DNA of 10,560 nt, from assembly GCA_030608245.1 (NCBI GenBank), contig JAUWEO010000038.1, forward strand, positions 1-10,560, written 5' to 3'. This document shows positions 1 to 5,906 of the stretch, in pieces. The position numbers and the translations under genes are program-made. The number at the start of each line of letters is the position of its first letter. Position 1 is the stretch's first letter. The notes under the pieces are model-generated. The model worked only from the letters and a program-made list of their open reading frames with translations, did no database searches and was not told the origin of the DNA. This stretch comes from Candidatus Latescibacterota bacterium. Lineage in GTDB: Bacteria; Latescibacterota; MVCY01.

Positions 1-437
1 ACTGGAGATTTATCCAGGACACTCACAGCAATTAACCCCTCATCTGTTCTTCTCACTGTGGTGTTCTCCCCTAAGGTACTGACCGCCTCTTCCCATCGAT
101 CTGTCTTGTATAGCTTTCTCAGATCGAACTCCTTAACCATCGAGTCCGCCACCGAACGGCTCTTCAGTATGCCCATGACTACATCGGCCGGGCTGCCTTT
201 TTCCCCCAACCTGAGCACAGGGATAGGAAGTTCAGCTAAGGCGCCGGCAAAGCCAAATTCATCTGTTCTCTCCTTGGGGGGCAGAATCATCGCCGTGCCC
301 GTGTACCACTGGGGCAGAAGCAGGCTGATCACCGCCGCCACTGCACAGATGATAAGCAGATTGATTACGATCAGTTTCCACCTTCTCGCCATAAGATATA
401 TATAATCGAGGATATTAACTTCATTTTTTCCTGTCAT
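1..437 (-). CDS. Wzz-type polysaccharide chain-length determinant, N-terminal part (runs off window)
   Basis: The reading frame is open from an ATG at 435-437 to the window edge, giving 145 residues with no stop, so the gene is incomplete at its 3' end. The protein starts with a short cytoplasmic segment (MTGKNEVNILDYIYLMARRW) and then a strong membrane helix at about residues 21-41, rich in I, L, V and A. After it comes the P-Q-W-Y-T-G-T-A-M-I-L-P-P stretch, typical of Wzz/GNVR-family proteins where the periplasmic domain begins. Such inner-membrane proteins set polymer length in O-antigen or exopolysaccharide export and work with the outer-membrane export protein, which is encoded just upstream at 544-2250. 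A strong ribosome binding site precedes the ATG. The 106-bp gap to the upstream gene holds no clear terminator, so co-transcription is likely. Whether a tyrosine-kinase domain follows cannot be seen. Confidence 0.87.
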   Translation of the reverse strand, partial: MTGKNEVNILDYIYLMARRWKLIVINLLIICAVAAVISLLLPQWYTGTAMILPPKERTDEFGFAGALAELPIPVLRLGEKGSPADVVMGILKSRSVADSMVKEFDLRKLYKTDRWEEAVSTLGENTTVRRTDEGLIAVSVLDKSP

Positions 438-444
438 CTCTTTT

Positions 445-451
445 CACCTCC
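445..451 (-). promoter_or_regulatory. Ribosome binding site of the Wzz-like gene
   Basis: Minus-strand GGAGGTG lies seven bases before the ATG at 435-437. It is a near-perfect Shine-Dalgarno sequence and fixes the start of the truncated Wzz-like gene. Confidence 0.85.
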
Positions 452-471
452 AGTAAATCGTCAGACGTCGA

Positions 472-521
472 GCGTAAAGCTAAAAATATAAAGTGCGTGC
501 CTTTTACCCTGCGCTTTACGC
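472..521. repeat. Inverted repeat in the gap between export gene and Wzz-like gene
   Basis: GCGTAAAGC (472-480) and its exact reverse complement GCTTTACGC (513-521) are separated by 32 bases. The right arm continues into a degenerate run (CCCTATGCTCTACGCC, 521-536) that repeats the same TACGCC/TATGCT theme. No T-tract follows on the minus strand, so it does not look like an intrinsic terminator. It resembles the short degenerate intergenic repeats often seen in genomes of uncultivated bacteria; the function is unknown. Confidence 0.5.
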
Positions 522-543
522 CCTATGCTCTACGCCGTCGGAA

Positions 544-2250
544 TTATAGTCCCGTAACGGCTTGGGCAACGATGATAAAGGTCGCCAATTGTCCCAAGAT
601 AGTAGAAGTATCCCGCGCCAGTTGCCACCAGTCCCTTCTGGGATTCTCAGGGACGCATATAGCATCTCCGGGCTCCAGGCGTTTAACTTTCTTTGGCTTA
701 AGCCACAATCCCGTTTTCCCTTTAATCACCCTGGTCCAACCTTTGTTGGCATTCCAGGAGTAACCCCCCGCTTGTTCTATATAAAAATCAGGACCTTTAC
801 CAGCTTCATAGGGAATCAGGCCTGGGCGTTTCACCTGTCCGCTCACCGCTATTGTCTCCCATCTTCTGGGAATAGTTATCAAATCTCCGTGTTTTAACAC
901 TATGTCTTCGCTCAGGTCACCTTCAACAAATAGCCTCCGGAAATCCACCGACATGATTCCCCGCTTCTCTCTTGACTTAATCTTGAAATATCCGTATTCT
1001 TGGCGAGTCATCTCCTGGAGTCCTCCCTGAACTGCGGCCATAATTCTAAGCCGTTCGAACTCGGGGTCGGGAGTTTCCCTGGCTTCCCACCGGATGACCT
1101 CTGCTTTATCTAAAAGGGCATCTTCCGTAAACCCACCGGCTTTTTCAATTATCTGGCTCAGGGTAGTTTTGCCCTCTTCAATTACATATAGACCAGGGTA
1201 TTTCACTTCTCCATCGAGTCTTGTCAATCTTTTGATATGCCATTCGGGGACCCGGCGGATGAAGATCTGGTCGTCAGGCTCTAAGGAGAATTGCTCTCCA
1301 GGGTTTCCTTTTTCCTCCAATATCGAGTGAAGGTCGATGGATATACATTTTCTTGTTTTCCCATCCTCCTCGAATCTAATAACCTCCACTCCAGTTAACT
1401 GAGCACTGCTCTGCAATCCGCCCGCCAGTTCGATTAAGTCCCTAAGTCCTTCTCCGGACTTGAACTCGTAATTCCCTGGGGCATTTACCGGACCCAGAAT
1501 AGCAACCGATTCTCTCCCGAAGGGGATGTATATCACATCTCCCATCTTCACATAGGGGTTGGCCTTTAGATCCCCAAGTTTCAAAAAACGGTCCAGGTCT
1601 ATGGTGAGTATCTCACCGTTCTGCCGGTATATCTTGATATTCCTTCTGGAGGCGTGGCTGGCAGGTCTTTCTGCCTTTTCGCTGGTAAGTCCTCCGGCAG
1701 TTTCGATTACGTCAAAGGCCCGGTCTACAGCATAGGCAGTATAACTGCCCGGTCTGGTTATTTGTCCGGCTATGAAAAGCCGGAATTTGCGCAGATTGCT
1801 CAACTCAACCGAGACATCCACACCAGGATAACGTTCCTTCACCCTTTGGATAATTAGCTCCTTAGCCTCGGCCAGGACCATCCCGGAGATCTCCATGGGA
1901 CCAACATAGGGGACAAGCAGTCTCCCCTCCGGGTTCACCGTCAATGTGGTAGGTGTATCCAACTGCCCCCACAGATAGATGGTGAACTCGTCTCCAGGGC
2001 CCAAGGTATATTCGCTGGGGTCTATCTTCCTGTCGAAGGCTGTCTTCTCCGGAGTCACCGGAATACCCAGTGGAATCTCGGGTTTCTCCTCTTCCTTTAT
2101 CCCCAGAGGGGTGATTCGAGGGCCTGCCTCTGCCTCTTTCTCTGCCTTTCTCTCCTCCAGCAGCTGTTCTAAAGTCTGAGGAAAAGCGGCAGAAAAAAAC
2201 ACAAACCCTATAATCACTGAGAGCAAGATCGCTCTGAGTGCCTTTCCCAT
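544..2250 (-). CDS. Polysaccharide export protein, Wza-like, with multiple SLBB domains
   Basis: This 568-residue protein begins with a signal peptide (basic MGKALR, hydrophobic residues 7-21, likely signal peptidase I cleavage after S-A-A at about residue 22). A Poly_export domain follows at roughly residues 78-152 (YTLGPGDEFTIYLWGQ is its signature). Then come several SLBB-type repeats at about 155-245, 247-335, 342-462 and 466-535, recognisable by recurring G.V..PG.Y and AGG phrases (AGQITRPGSY, LGPVNAPGNY, DGEVKYPGLY, SGQVKRPGLI). A hydrophobic segment at about 549-566 closes the protein. Family members form periplasmic and outer-membrane export channels for capsule or exopolysaccharide. 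E. coli Wza is a lipoprotein of about 380 residues; this one is longer and has no lipobox cysteine, so its membrane anchoring probably differs. The start has AGGAGGT at 2259-2265, eight bases before the ATG. The downstream partner is the Wzz-like gene. Confidence 0.92.
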   Translation of the reverse strand: MGKALRAILLSVIIGFVFFSAAFPQTLEQLLEERKAEKEAEAGPRITPLGIKEEEKPEIPLGIPVTPEKTAFDRKIDPSEYTLGPGDEFTIYLWGQLDTPTTLTVNPEGRLLVPYVGPMEISGMVLAEAKELIIQRVKERYPGVDVSVELSNLRKFRLFIAGQITRPGSYTAYAVDRAFDVIETAGGLTSEKAERPASHASRRNIKIYRQNGEILTIDLDRFLKLGDLKANPYVKMGDVIYIPFGRESVAILGPVNAPGNYEFKSGEGLRDLIELAGGLQSSAQLTGVEVIRFEEDGKTRKCISIDLHSILEEKGNPGEQFSLEPDDQIFIRRVPEWHIKRLTRLDGEVKYPGLYVIEEGKTTLSQIIEKAGGFTEDALLDKAEVIRWEARETPDPEFERLRIMAAVQGGLQEMTRQEYGYFKIKSREKRGIMSVDFRRLFVEGDLSEDIVLKHGDLITIPRRWETIAVSGQVKRPGLIPYEAGKGPDFYIEQAGGYSWNANKGWTRVIKGKTGLWLKPKKVKRLEPGDAICVPENPRRDWWQLARDTSTILGQLATFIIVAQAVTGL

Positions 2251-2258
2251 TCTTAGTC

Positions 2259-2265
2259 ACCTCCT
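2259..2265 (-). promoter_or_regulatory. Ribosome binding site of the export protein gene
   Basis: Minus-strand AGGAGGT is eight bases from the ATG at 2248-2250. This consensus site supports the chosen start, which also places the signal peptide at the N-terminus. Confidence 0.85.
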
Positions 2266-2275
2266 GTTTTGTGTG

Positions 2276-2324
2276 ATAGATTTAGACAGACTAACAACAG
2301 AGAGCACTTGCATAGATTTAGACA
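2276..2324. repeat. Two 13-bp direct repeats upstream of the export gene
   Basis: ATAGATTTAGACA occurs at 2276-2288 and again, identically, at 2312-2324. The period is 36 bp, and the nearer copy lies 26 bp before the export gene's ATG. On the coding strand the repeat reads TGTCTAAATCTAT. Position and exactness suggest paired binding sites for a regulator of the export gene, or simply a small duplication. The rest of 2266-2417 is AT-rich leader with a 10-bp palindrome, AACTATAGTT, at 2400-2409; I see no gene in it. Confidence 0.5.
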
Positions 2325-2417
2325 AATCAAAATAGATCTCTGCTTTTTGAACCTGCTTCAATTAATGCGATTGTCTTCTCATCCCATTGTTATTTAGTAA
2401 ACTATAGTTAGCCAAAA

Positions 2418-2624
2418 ATGAAATTTGATCCGGTCGTAAAAAGTAGTAAGGCCGTCATTCCGAACCCTTCGCCGCTTGTGATTCTGAAGGAAGCCATAGC
2501 GACTGAAGAATCTCGCTCAGGGCAGGCTCCGTGAGGAATCTGATGTGTTGATGAATTACAGTAGCTTATCAGATGCTTCGACAAGCATGACAAAAAAGAG
2601 ACTTTTTACGAATCAATGAAATTT
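2418..2624. mobile_element. MITE-like non-coding repeat with terminal inverted repeats
   Basis: The left end (GATCCGGTCGTAAAAAGT, 2427-2444) and right end (ACTTTTTACGAATCA, 2601-2615) form imperfect terminal inverted repeats sharing CGTAAAAAGT. The next layer inward is also inverted: GTCATTCCGAA near 2454 against TTCGACAAGCATGAC near 2577-2591. Identical 9-mers ATGAAATTT lie directly outside both ends (2418-2426 and 2616-2624) and could be a target-site duplication. The interior contains phrases such as CTGAAGGAAG and GAAGAATCTCGCTCAGG, which I recognise as typical of intergenic repeat families in many uncultivated bacteria. No transposase is encoded; the 61-codon minus-strand frame inside is an artefact of the repeat. 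It sits between the broken dehydrogenase and the export gene. A non-autonomous element is the best reading, but transposition is inferred. Confidence 0.6.
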
Positions 2625-2651
2625 CTATACGATCAAGTCAACCTATACTTT

Positions 2652-3659
2652 TCAGGATATCTCTACAGGTGCCCCCCCCTGCTGCATCGACTGCTGGGCA
2701 GCCTCCAATACCCGTACTACCCGCAATCCGTCCTGCCCGTCGCTGCGAGGAGGTATTCGTTTTGCTATGCAATCCAAGAAATGTTGACATTCTATCCTCA
2801 GAGGCTCGGACATCTTCACTCTGGGAATTAGAACATCCCCCATTCTTAAGCTTAAGGCCTCCCCGTAGGTCTCATAGTCAAAAACCTGGTCTACCCCTTT
2901 ATCGTACAGCCGGATCATCTCTGCAGCTTGGGTGTCATCGAACACCGCCATCTTCTTGCTTCCTACTACAGTTAGTTTCCTGATCTTGTGAGGATCCAGC
3001 CAGCTGACATGAATATGGGCCATCGTTTTGCCCTTAAAGTGCAAGGTCAAAAAGACAACATCTTCTATTTTCTGCTGTAAGTAGTATTGTCCCACAGCAG
3101 TCACGCTGTGAGGTTCTTCTCCTAAAAGATATAGGACAACTGAAATATCATGGGGGGCAAAACTCCACAGGGCGTTTTCATCCTTACGGATTTTGCCTCA
3201 GTTAACTCGAGTAGAATAAATATAATAAACTTCTCCTAATTGACCTTCATCGATACACTGTTTCAGTTGCCCCAAAGCTGGGTGGTATTCCATTAAATGC
3301 CCAACCATGAGGACTCTTCCCTTTCGTTCTGCTATATCTACAAGACCTTCAGCATCTTTTATGCTAAGGGAGAGAGGCTTTTCCACAAGTACATCTTTCC
3401 CAGCTTGTAAAGCCTGCTTGGTCAATTCATAGTGTGTAGGGGCAGGAGTGGCAATGACCAGTGCTTGGACCTCTTGGTTCTCAATCACCTCTGAGGGGTT
3501 TGGAGAAACCCTGATCTGAGGATAAGTGTGTTCCACCTTCTCTAAGGTGTCTGAATCGAGGTCTGAGCAAGCTATTACCTGGCAATCCGTGAGGGTAGCG
3601 AAATTTCGCAGCAAATTCTTGCCCCAAGCCCCTACGCCAATCTGGCCGATCTTTATCAT
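2652..3659 (-). pseudogene. Gfo/Idh/MocA-family sugar dehydrogenase, interrupted by an in-frame TGA
   Basis: One continuous frame encodes a complete NAD(P)-dependent oxidoreductase except for a TGA at 3198-3200 (codon 154). Before it lie the Rossmann fold (IGQIGVGAWGKN, G8-x-G10-x-x-G13) and the family's EKP motif (VEKPLSLS, residues 92-99). After it, in the same frame, come GKIRKDENALWSFAPHDISV, with the expected active-site region His (H170 counting the stop), and the C-terminal domain to a second TGA at 2652-2654. Total length is about 335 codons, normal for the family. The sequence resembles the WlbA/WbpB-type dehydrogenases that oxidise the 3-position of UDP-GlcNAc-derived sugars, but the substrate is an inference. 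The ATG at 3657-3659 is preferred over one 57 bp upstream, because GGGAG precedes it and the upstream extension lies partly inside a repeat. The break could be real decay or a read or assembly error. Confidence 0.85.
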
Positions 3660-3700
3660 CCTCTCTCCCTTTCCCTTAGTGGCTATTGTCAGTATTTTCT

Positions 3701-3776
3701 GCCGCAAAGAACCCACAGATATATCAACTACAAAATATCAGAATCAGCTTATTCCCCTTCGCCTCTGTGGTTTTTT
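3701..3776. repeat. ~76-bp intergenic repeat with CACAGA / CTCTGTGG arms (copy 1)
   Basis: The plus strand begins GCCGCAAAGAACCCACAGA, has an AT-rich middle of about 40 bp, and ends with CCTCTGTGGTTTTTTC, an inverted version of the same theme. The element resembles the one at 7720-7804. It overlaps the last 11 codons of rmlB and part of the rejected N-terminal extension of the next gene, so it was probably inserted or retained at the rmlB 3' end. No coding function of its own is visible. Confidence 0.5.
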
Positions 3777-4823
3777 CTCTTTTCCTTTTTTACCAGGAAT
3801 TTCGGCAGTGCCGGTCAATGCTTTGCCATACTGTTCCTCATAGTATCGGCGGAACTCCCCGCTCTTTATCTTACGCCACCAATCCTGGTTATCCTGGTAC
3901 CAGCGGACGGTTTCTGCCAGGGCTGTTTCAAATCTGTGCTGCGGCCGCCAGTCCAGTGACCTGATTTTAGAGCAATTCAAAGAGTAACGCCGGTCGTGTC
4001 CAGGTCGATCTTTCACAAACCGAATGAGCGAACGAGGTCTATTTAAGGTCTTGAGAATCAGCTCTGTGACCTCCAGATTTGTGCACTCCTGGTCTGCACC
4101 AATGTTGTAAATCTCCCCTGCCTGCCCCTGATGCAGCACCAGATCTATGGCCTCGCAGTTGTCGAACACATAGAGCCAATCCCTGACATTCAACCCATCC
4201 CCATAGAGGGGCAGTGGCTGGCCGTCAATAGCATTGGTGATAAACAAGGGGATCAGTTTCTCCGGATACTGAAAAGGTCCGAAATTATTTGAGCTGCGGG
4301 TCACCACCACCGGCAGTCCCCAGGTGACAAAATAGGAGAGGACCAGAAGATCTGCCCCTGCCTTGCTGGCAGAATAGGGACTGCTGGGACCAAGGCGATC
4401 CACTTCGGAGAAAGACCCTTGGGAGCAACTCCCGTAGACTTCGTCGGTGCCCACCTGCACATACCGCCCGATGCCGAACTTGCGCACTGCCTCCAAAAGT
4501 ACATAGGTGCCATAAACATCGGTCTGGATGAAGCTGCCGGGATTCAGAATAGACCTGTCCACATGGGTCTCCGCCGCGAAATTGATCACAGCCTCGATCC
4601 GGTGTTTCTGAATAACCTTATCTACCAAGCCGGCGTCGCAGATATCCCCCTGGACAAAGGTGTAGCGAGGGTTATCAGCCACGTTCTCGAGGTTCTCCAG
4701 GCGACCAGCATAGGTCAGTTTGTCATAGACAACCACCTGGTAGTCGGAATACTTGTTCAAGATGTAACGCACAAAGTTGGAGCCGATAAAACCCGCCCCG
4801 CCGGTGATGAGAAGTTTACTCAA
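3744..4823 (-). CDS. rmlB: dTDP-glucose 4,6-dehydratase
   Basis: RmlB converts dTDP-glucose to dTDP-4-keto-6-deoxyglucose with tightly bound NAD, the second step towards dTDP-rhamnose and many other deoxysugars; it is cytoplasmic. The extended short-chain dehydrogenase signature is complete: GGAGFIGSN (8-16), the acidic NAD-binding strand (VVYDKLTYAG), the catalytic TDE (126-128), YSASK (150-154) with the Tyr-Lys pair, NNFGPFQYPEKLIP (179-192) and RPGHDRRY (273-280). The start is TTG at 4821-4823, supported by AGGAG nine bases upstream and by the glycine motif falling at its usual place. The protein has 359 residues. About 20 at the C-terminus (GTAEIPGKKGKEKKPQRRRGIS) are basic, unlike the family, and partly encoded by the repeat at 3701-3776. 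It follows the rmlC-like gene with a 133-bp gap and probably shares its transcript. Confidence 0.95.
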   Translation of the reverse strand: MSKLLITGGAGFIGSNFVRYILNKYSDYQVVVYDKLTYAGRLENLENVADNPRYTFVQGDICDAGLVDKVIQKHRIEAVINFAAETHVDRSILNPGSFIQTDVYGTYVLLEAVRKFGIGRYVQVGTDEVYGSCSQGSFSEVDRLGPSSPYSASKAGADLLVLSYFVTWGLPVVVTRSSNNFGPFQYPEKLIPLFITNAIDGQPLPLYGDGLNVRDWLYVFDNCEAIDLVLHQGQAGEIYNIGADQECTNLEVTELILKTLNRPRSLIRFVKDRPGHDRRYSLNCSKIRSLDWRPQHRFETALAETVRWYQDNQDWWRKIKSGEFRRYYEEQYGKALTGTAEIPGKKGKEKKPQRRRGIS

Positions 4824-4832
4824 GATACGATT

Positions 4833-4837
4833 CTCCT
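4833..4837 (-). promoter_or_regulatory. Ribosome binding site supporting the TTG start of rmlB
   Basis: Minus-strand AGGAG lies nine bases before the TTG at 4821-4823. No in-frame ATG or GTG would give a normal N-terminus, so this site decides the start. Confidence 0.7.
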
Positions 4838-4920
4838 GTTACTTTCGAGATTCTGGTTGATTTCGCAATTCAACGCCAAGGCCATAGAGAAACAAGGTAT
4901 AGTCTCCCCTGATTATTCCA

Positions 4921-4949
4921 GTTCGCATTTCGCACTTCCCACTTCACAC
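4921..4949. repeat. Degenerate short-period repeat between rmlC-like gene and rmlB
   Basis: The plus strand reads as imperfect 7-8-bp units: GTTCGCA, TTTCGCA, CTTCCCA, CTTCACA, CTTTT. A related TTTCGCAATTC lies at 4861-4871. It is non-coding and fills much of the 133-bp gap. Similar TTCGCACTTC runs occur in intergenic DNA of many uncultivated bacteria; the function is unknown. Confidence 0.45.
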
Positions 4950-4956
4950 TTTTTTC

Positions 4957-5412
4957 CTATCCCATCTTGATTGCCCAATCGTAGGGGATCTGGTCGGTAT
5001 CAAAGGGAAGCCGATACTCATCAGGGTCTTTGTAGTTGTAGGGCTCAGTGGGGCAGTTAACCACAATGGCCTCCTGTTGGCTGACGCACTTCCACCCGTG
5101 GTAGACCTGGGAAGGGATCTGAATCAGCAGGGGATTATGTTCTCCGATGAAGAACTCACCCACCTTTCCCTGGGTGGAAGAGCCCTCTCTGGGGTCGTAG
5201 AGGGCGAGTTTGAGCACTCCCTTAAGCACAACGACGCTATCTGTCTGTATTTTGTGGTAATGCCAGGCCTTTATCACTCCAGGATAGGTGGTGGTCATAT
5301 ACACCTGGCCGAATTTCTGGAAAATCTCGTCGTCGCTGCGCAGTATTTCCATCAATCTGCCCCGTTCATCGGGAATGGCCTTGAGTTTCTTAATTTCCAC
5401 TCCTTCAATCAT
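4957..5412 (-). CDS. dTDP-4-dehydrorhamnose 3,5-epimerase family protein (RmlC-like cupin)
   Basis: The product is a 151-residue single-domain cupin. RmlC epimerises the product of RmlB at C3 and C5, so its place directly before rmlB fits a deoxysugar pathway. The family pattern is visible: DERGRLMEILR (15-25), KAWHYHK (48-54), where His51 aligns with the catalytic His of the RGxHxQ motif, then LKGVLKLALYDPRE, IGEHNPLLIQIPSQVYHGWK (89-108, including His105), and the tail PYDW. It is shorter than classical RmlC (about 180 residues) and belongs to the shorter COG1898-type subgroup, so a related 3- or 5-epimerase or isomerase role is possible. The ATG at 5410-5412 is chosen over one 33 bp upstream because MIEGVEIKKL is the usual N-terminus and AGGAAAGGG lies just before it. 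That ribosome binding site lies inside the UDP-glucose dehydrogenase remnant, whose stop codon overlaps this start (ATGA). Confidence 0.85.
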   Translation of the reverse strand: MIEGVEIKKLKAIPDERGRLMEILRSDDEIFQKFGQVYMTTTYPGVIKAWHYHKIQTDSVVVLKGVLKLALYDPREGSSTQGKVGEFFIGEHNPLLIQIPSQVYHGWKCVSQQEAIVVNCPTEPYNYKDPDEYRLPFDTDQIPYDWAIKMG

Positions 5413-5528
5413 AGCTTTTCCCTTTCCTGATCGGTGCCAGTACAAGCGACTACATTACCGAAATCAGCCAGACAGGCCCCGGTCAGCAGACCCGCATAGC
5501 CGGTGCCAATTATGCATATCCTTTCTAA
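5409..5528 (-). pseudogene. Remnant of a UDP-glucose 6-dehydrogenase N-terminus
   Basis: Read on the minus strand, this frame encodes ERICIIGTGYAGLLTGACLA followed by DFGNVVACTGTDQEREKL and a TGA. That is clearly the N-terminal Rossmann strand and glycine motif (GxGYxGL-TGACLA-FGN) of UDP-glucose/GDP-mannose dehydrogenases (Ugd family), which normally run to about 430 residues. Only about 38 residues remain. No ATG, GTG or TTG lies in frame before the motif; upstream the frame reaches a TAG at 5556-5558. The TGA overlaps the ATG of the rmlC-like gene, so the remaining ~90% of the enzyme gene has been replaced or deleted exactly at that gene's start. UDP-glucose dehydrogenase makes UDP-glucuronate for surface polysaccharides, which fits the locus. 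This piece cannot be an active enzyme. Confidence 0.8.
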
Positions 5529-5906
5529 CTGTGCCTCCCTTGATAAGTGGCTCAGCTACACAATTATTTGATTTCCCTCATCTTCGATTAGTCACCAAGC
5601 AGATCAATACCTCAAGAAGGGTTGCCCTTTATCCGATCAATTGAACGAGGAGTGATCGTCGATATCTTAGAAGTCATCTCTCAACTAACCACGGCACAGA
5701 GAAAGCATAAATTTCAAACTCGACATGATACCCTTTTTCCGAAATTTGCCAAAATTCAGTGAATAATTTAACTGGTAGTATGGGGAATGTCAAGGAAATT
5801 CCTTGTCAGAGACAGGTTCCGGATTTTCATATTCGCGCTCCGGTAACCGATTTTAATTCTCTGTTTCGGTGTTCATTCGGTGTTTTCGAGGTCTGACATA
5901 TAAAGA
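5529..5906. other. Intergenic region between polX and the rmlC-side remnant, with small repeats
   Basis: I see no gene in this AT-rich stretch. It holds CTAACCACGGCACAGAGAAAG (5686-5706), similar to one arm of the CACAGAGA repeats; a palindrome CAAGGAA-A-TTCCTTG (5791-5805); and two 9-bp direct repeats TTCGGTGTT two bases apart (5865-5873 and 5876-5884). These look like decayed intergenic repeats. A promoter for the polysaccharide genes probably lies here, but I cannot place it with confidence. Confidence 0.4.

Noticed and set aside
1862..2260. 132-codon minus-strand frame overlapping the export gene
   Set aside because: It is a shadow in another frame of the strongly supported export protein gene; the product is rich in R, G, S and D without a domain pattern.
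2408..2593. 61-codon minus-strand open frame
   Set aside because: It lies inside the MITE-like repeat, has no good ribosome binding site and a composition dictated by the inverted repeats.
2672..2679. Run of eight C (G on the coding strand) as a frameshift or phase-variation tract
   Set aside because: The frame through it gives the normal C-terminus QQGGAPVEIS and a stop a few codons later, so there is no sign that its length is wrong; slippage there would affect only the last residues.
3198..3200. UGA as a recoded sense codon or selenocysteine
   Set aside because: UGA terminates rmlB and this same gene at 2652-2654, the homologous position is not a cysteine as far as I know the family, and no convincing SECIS-like hairpin was identified just downstream.
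3660..3716. 19-residue N-terminal extension of the sugar dehydrogenase
   Set aside because: The extension overlaps an intergenic repeat and lacks family similarity; the ATG at 3657-3659 has its own ribosome binding site and the usual MIKIGQIGVG start.
4419..4970. 183-codon plus-strand frame opposite rmlB
   Set aside because: It is antisense to the conserved core of RmlB, with no recognisable domain and no ribosome binding site.
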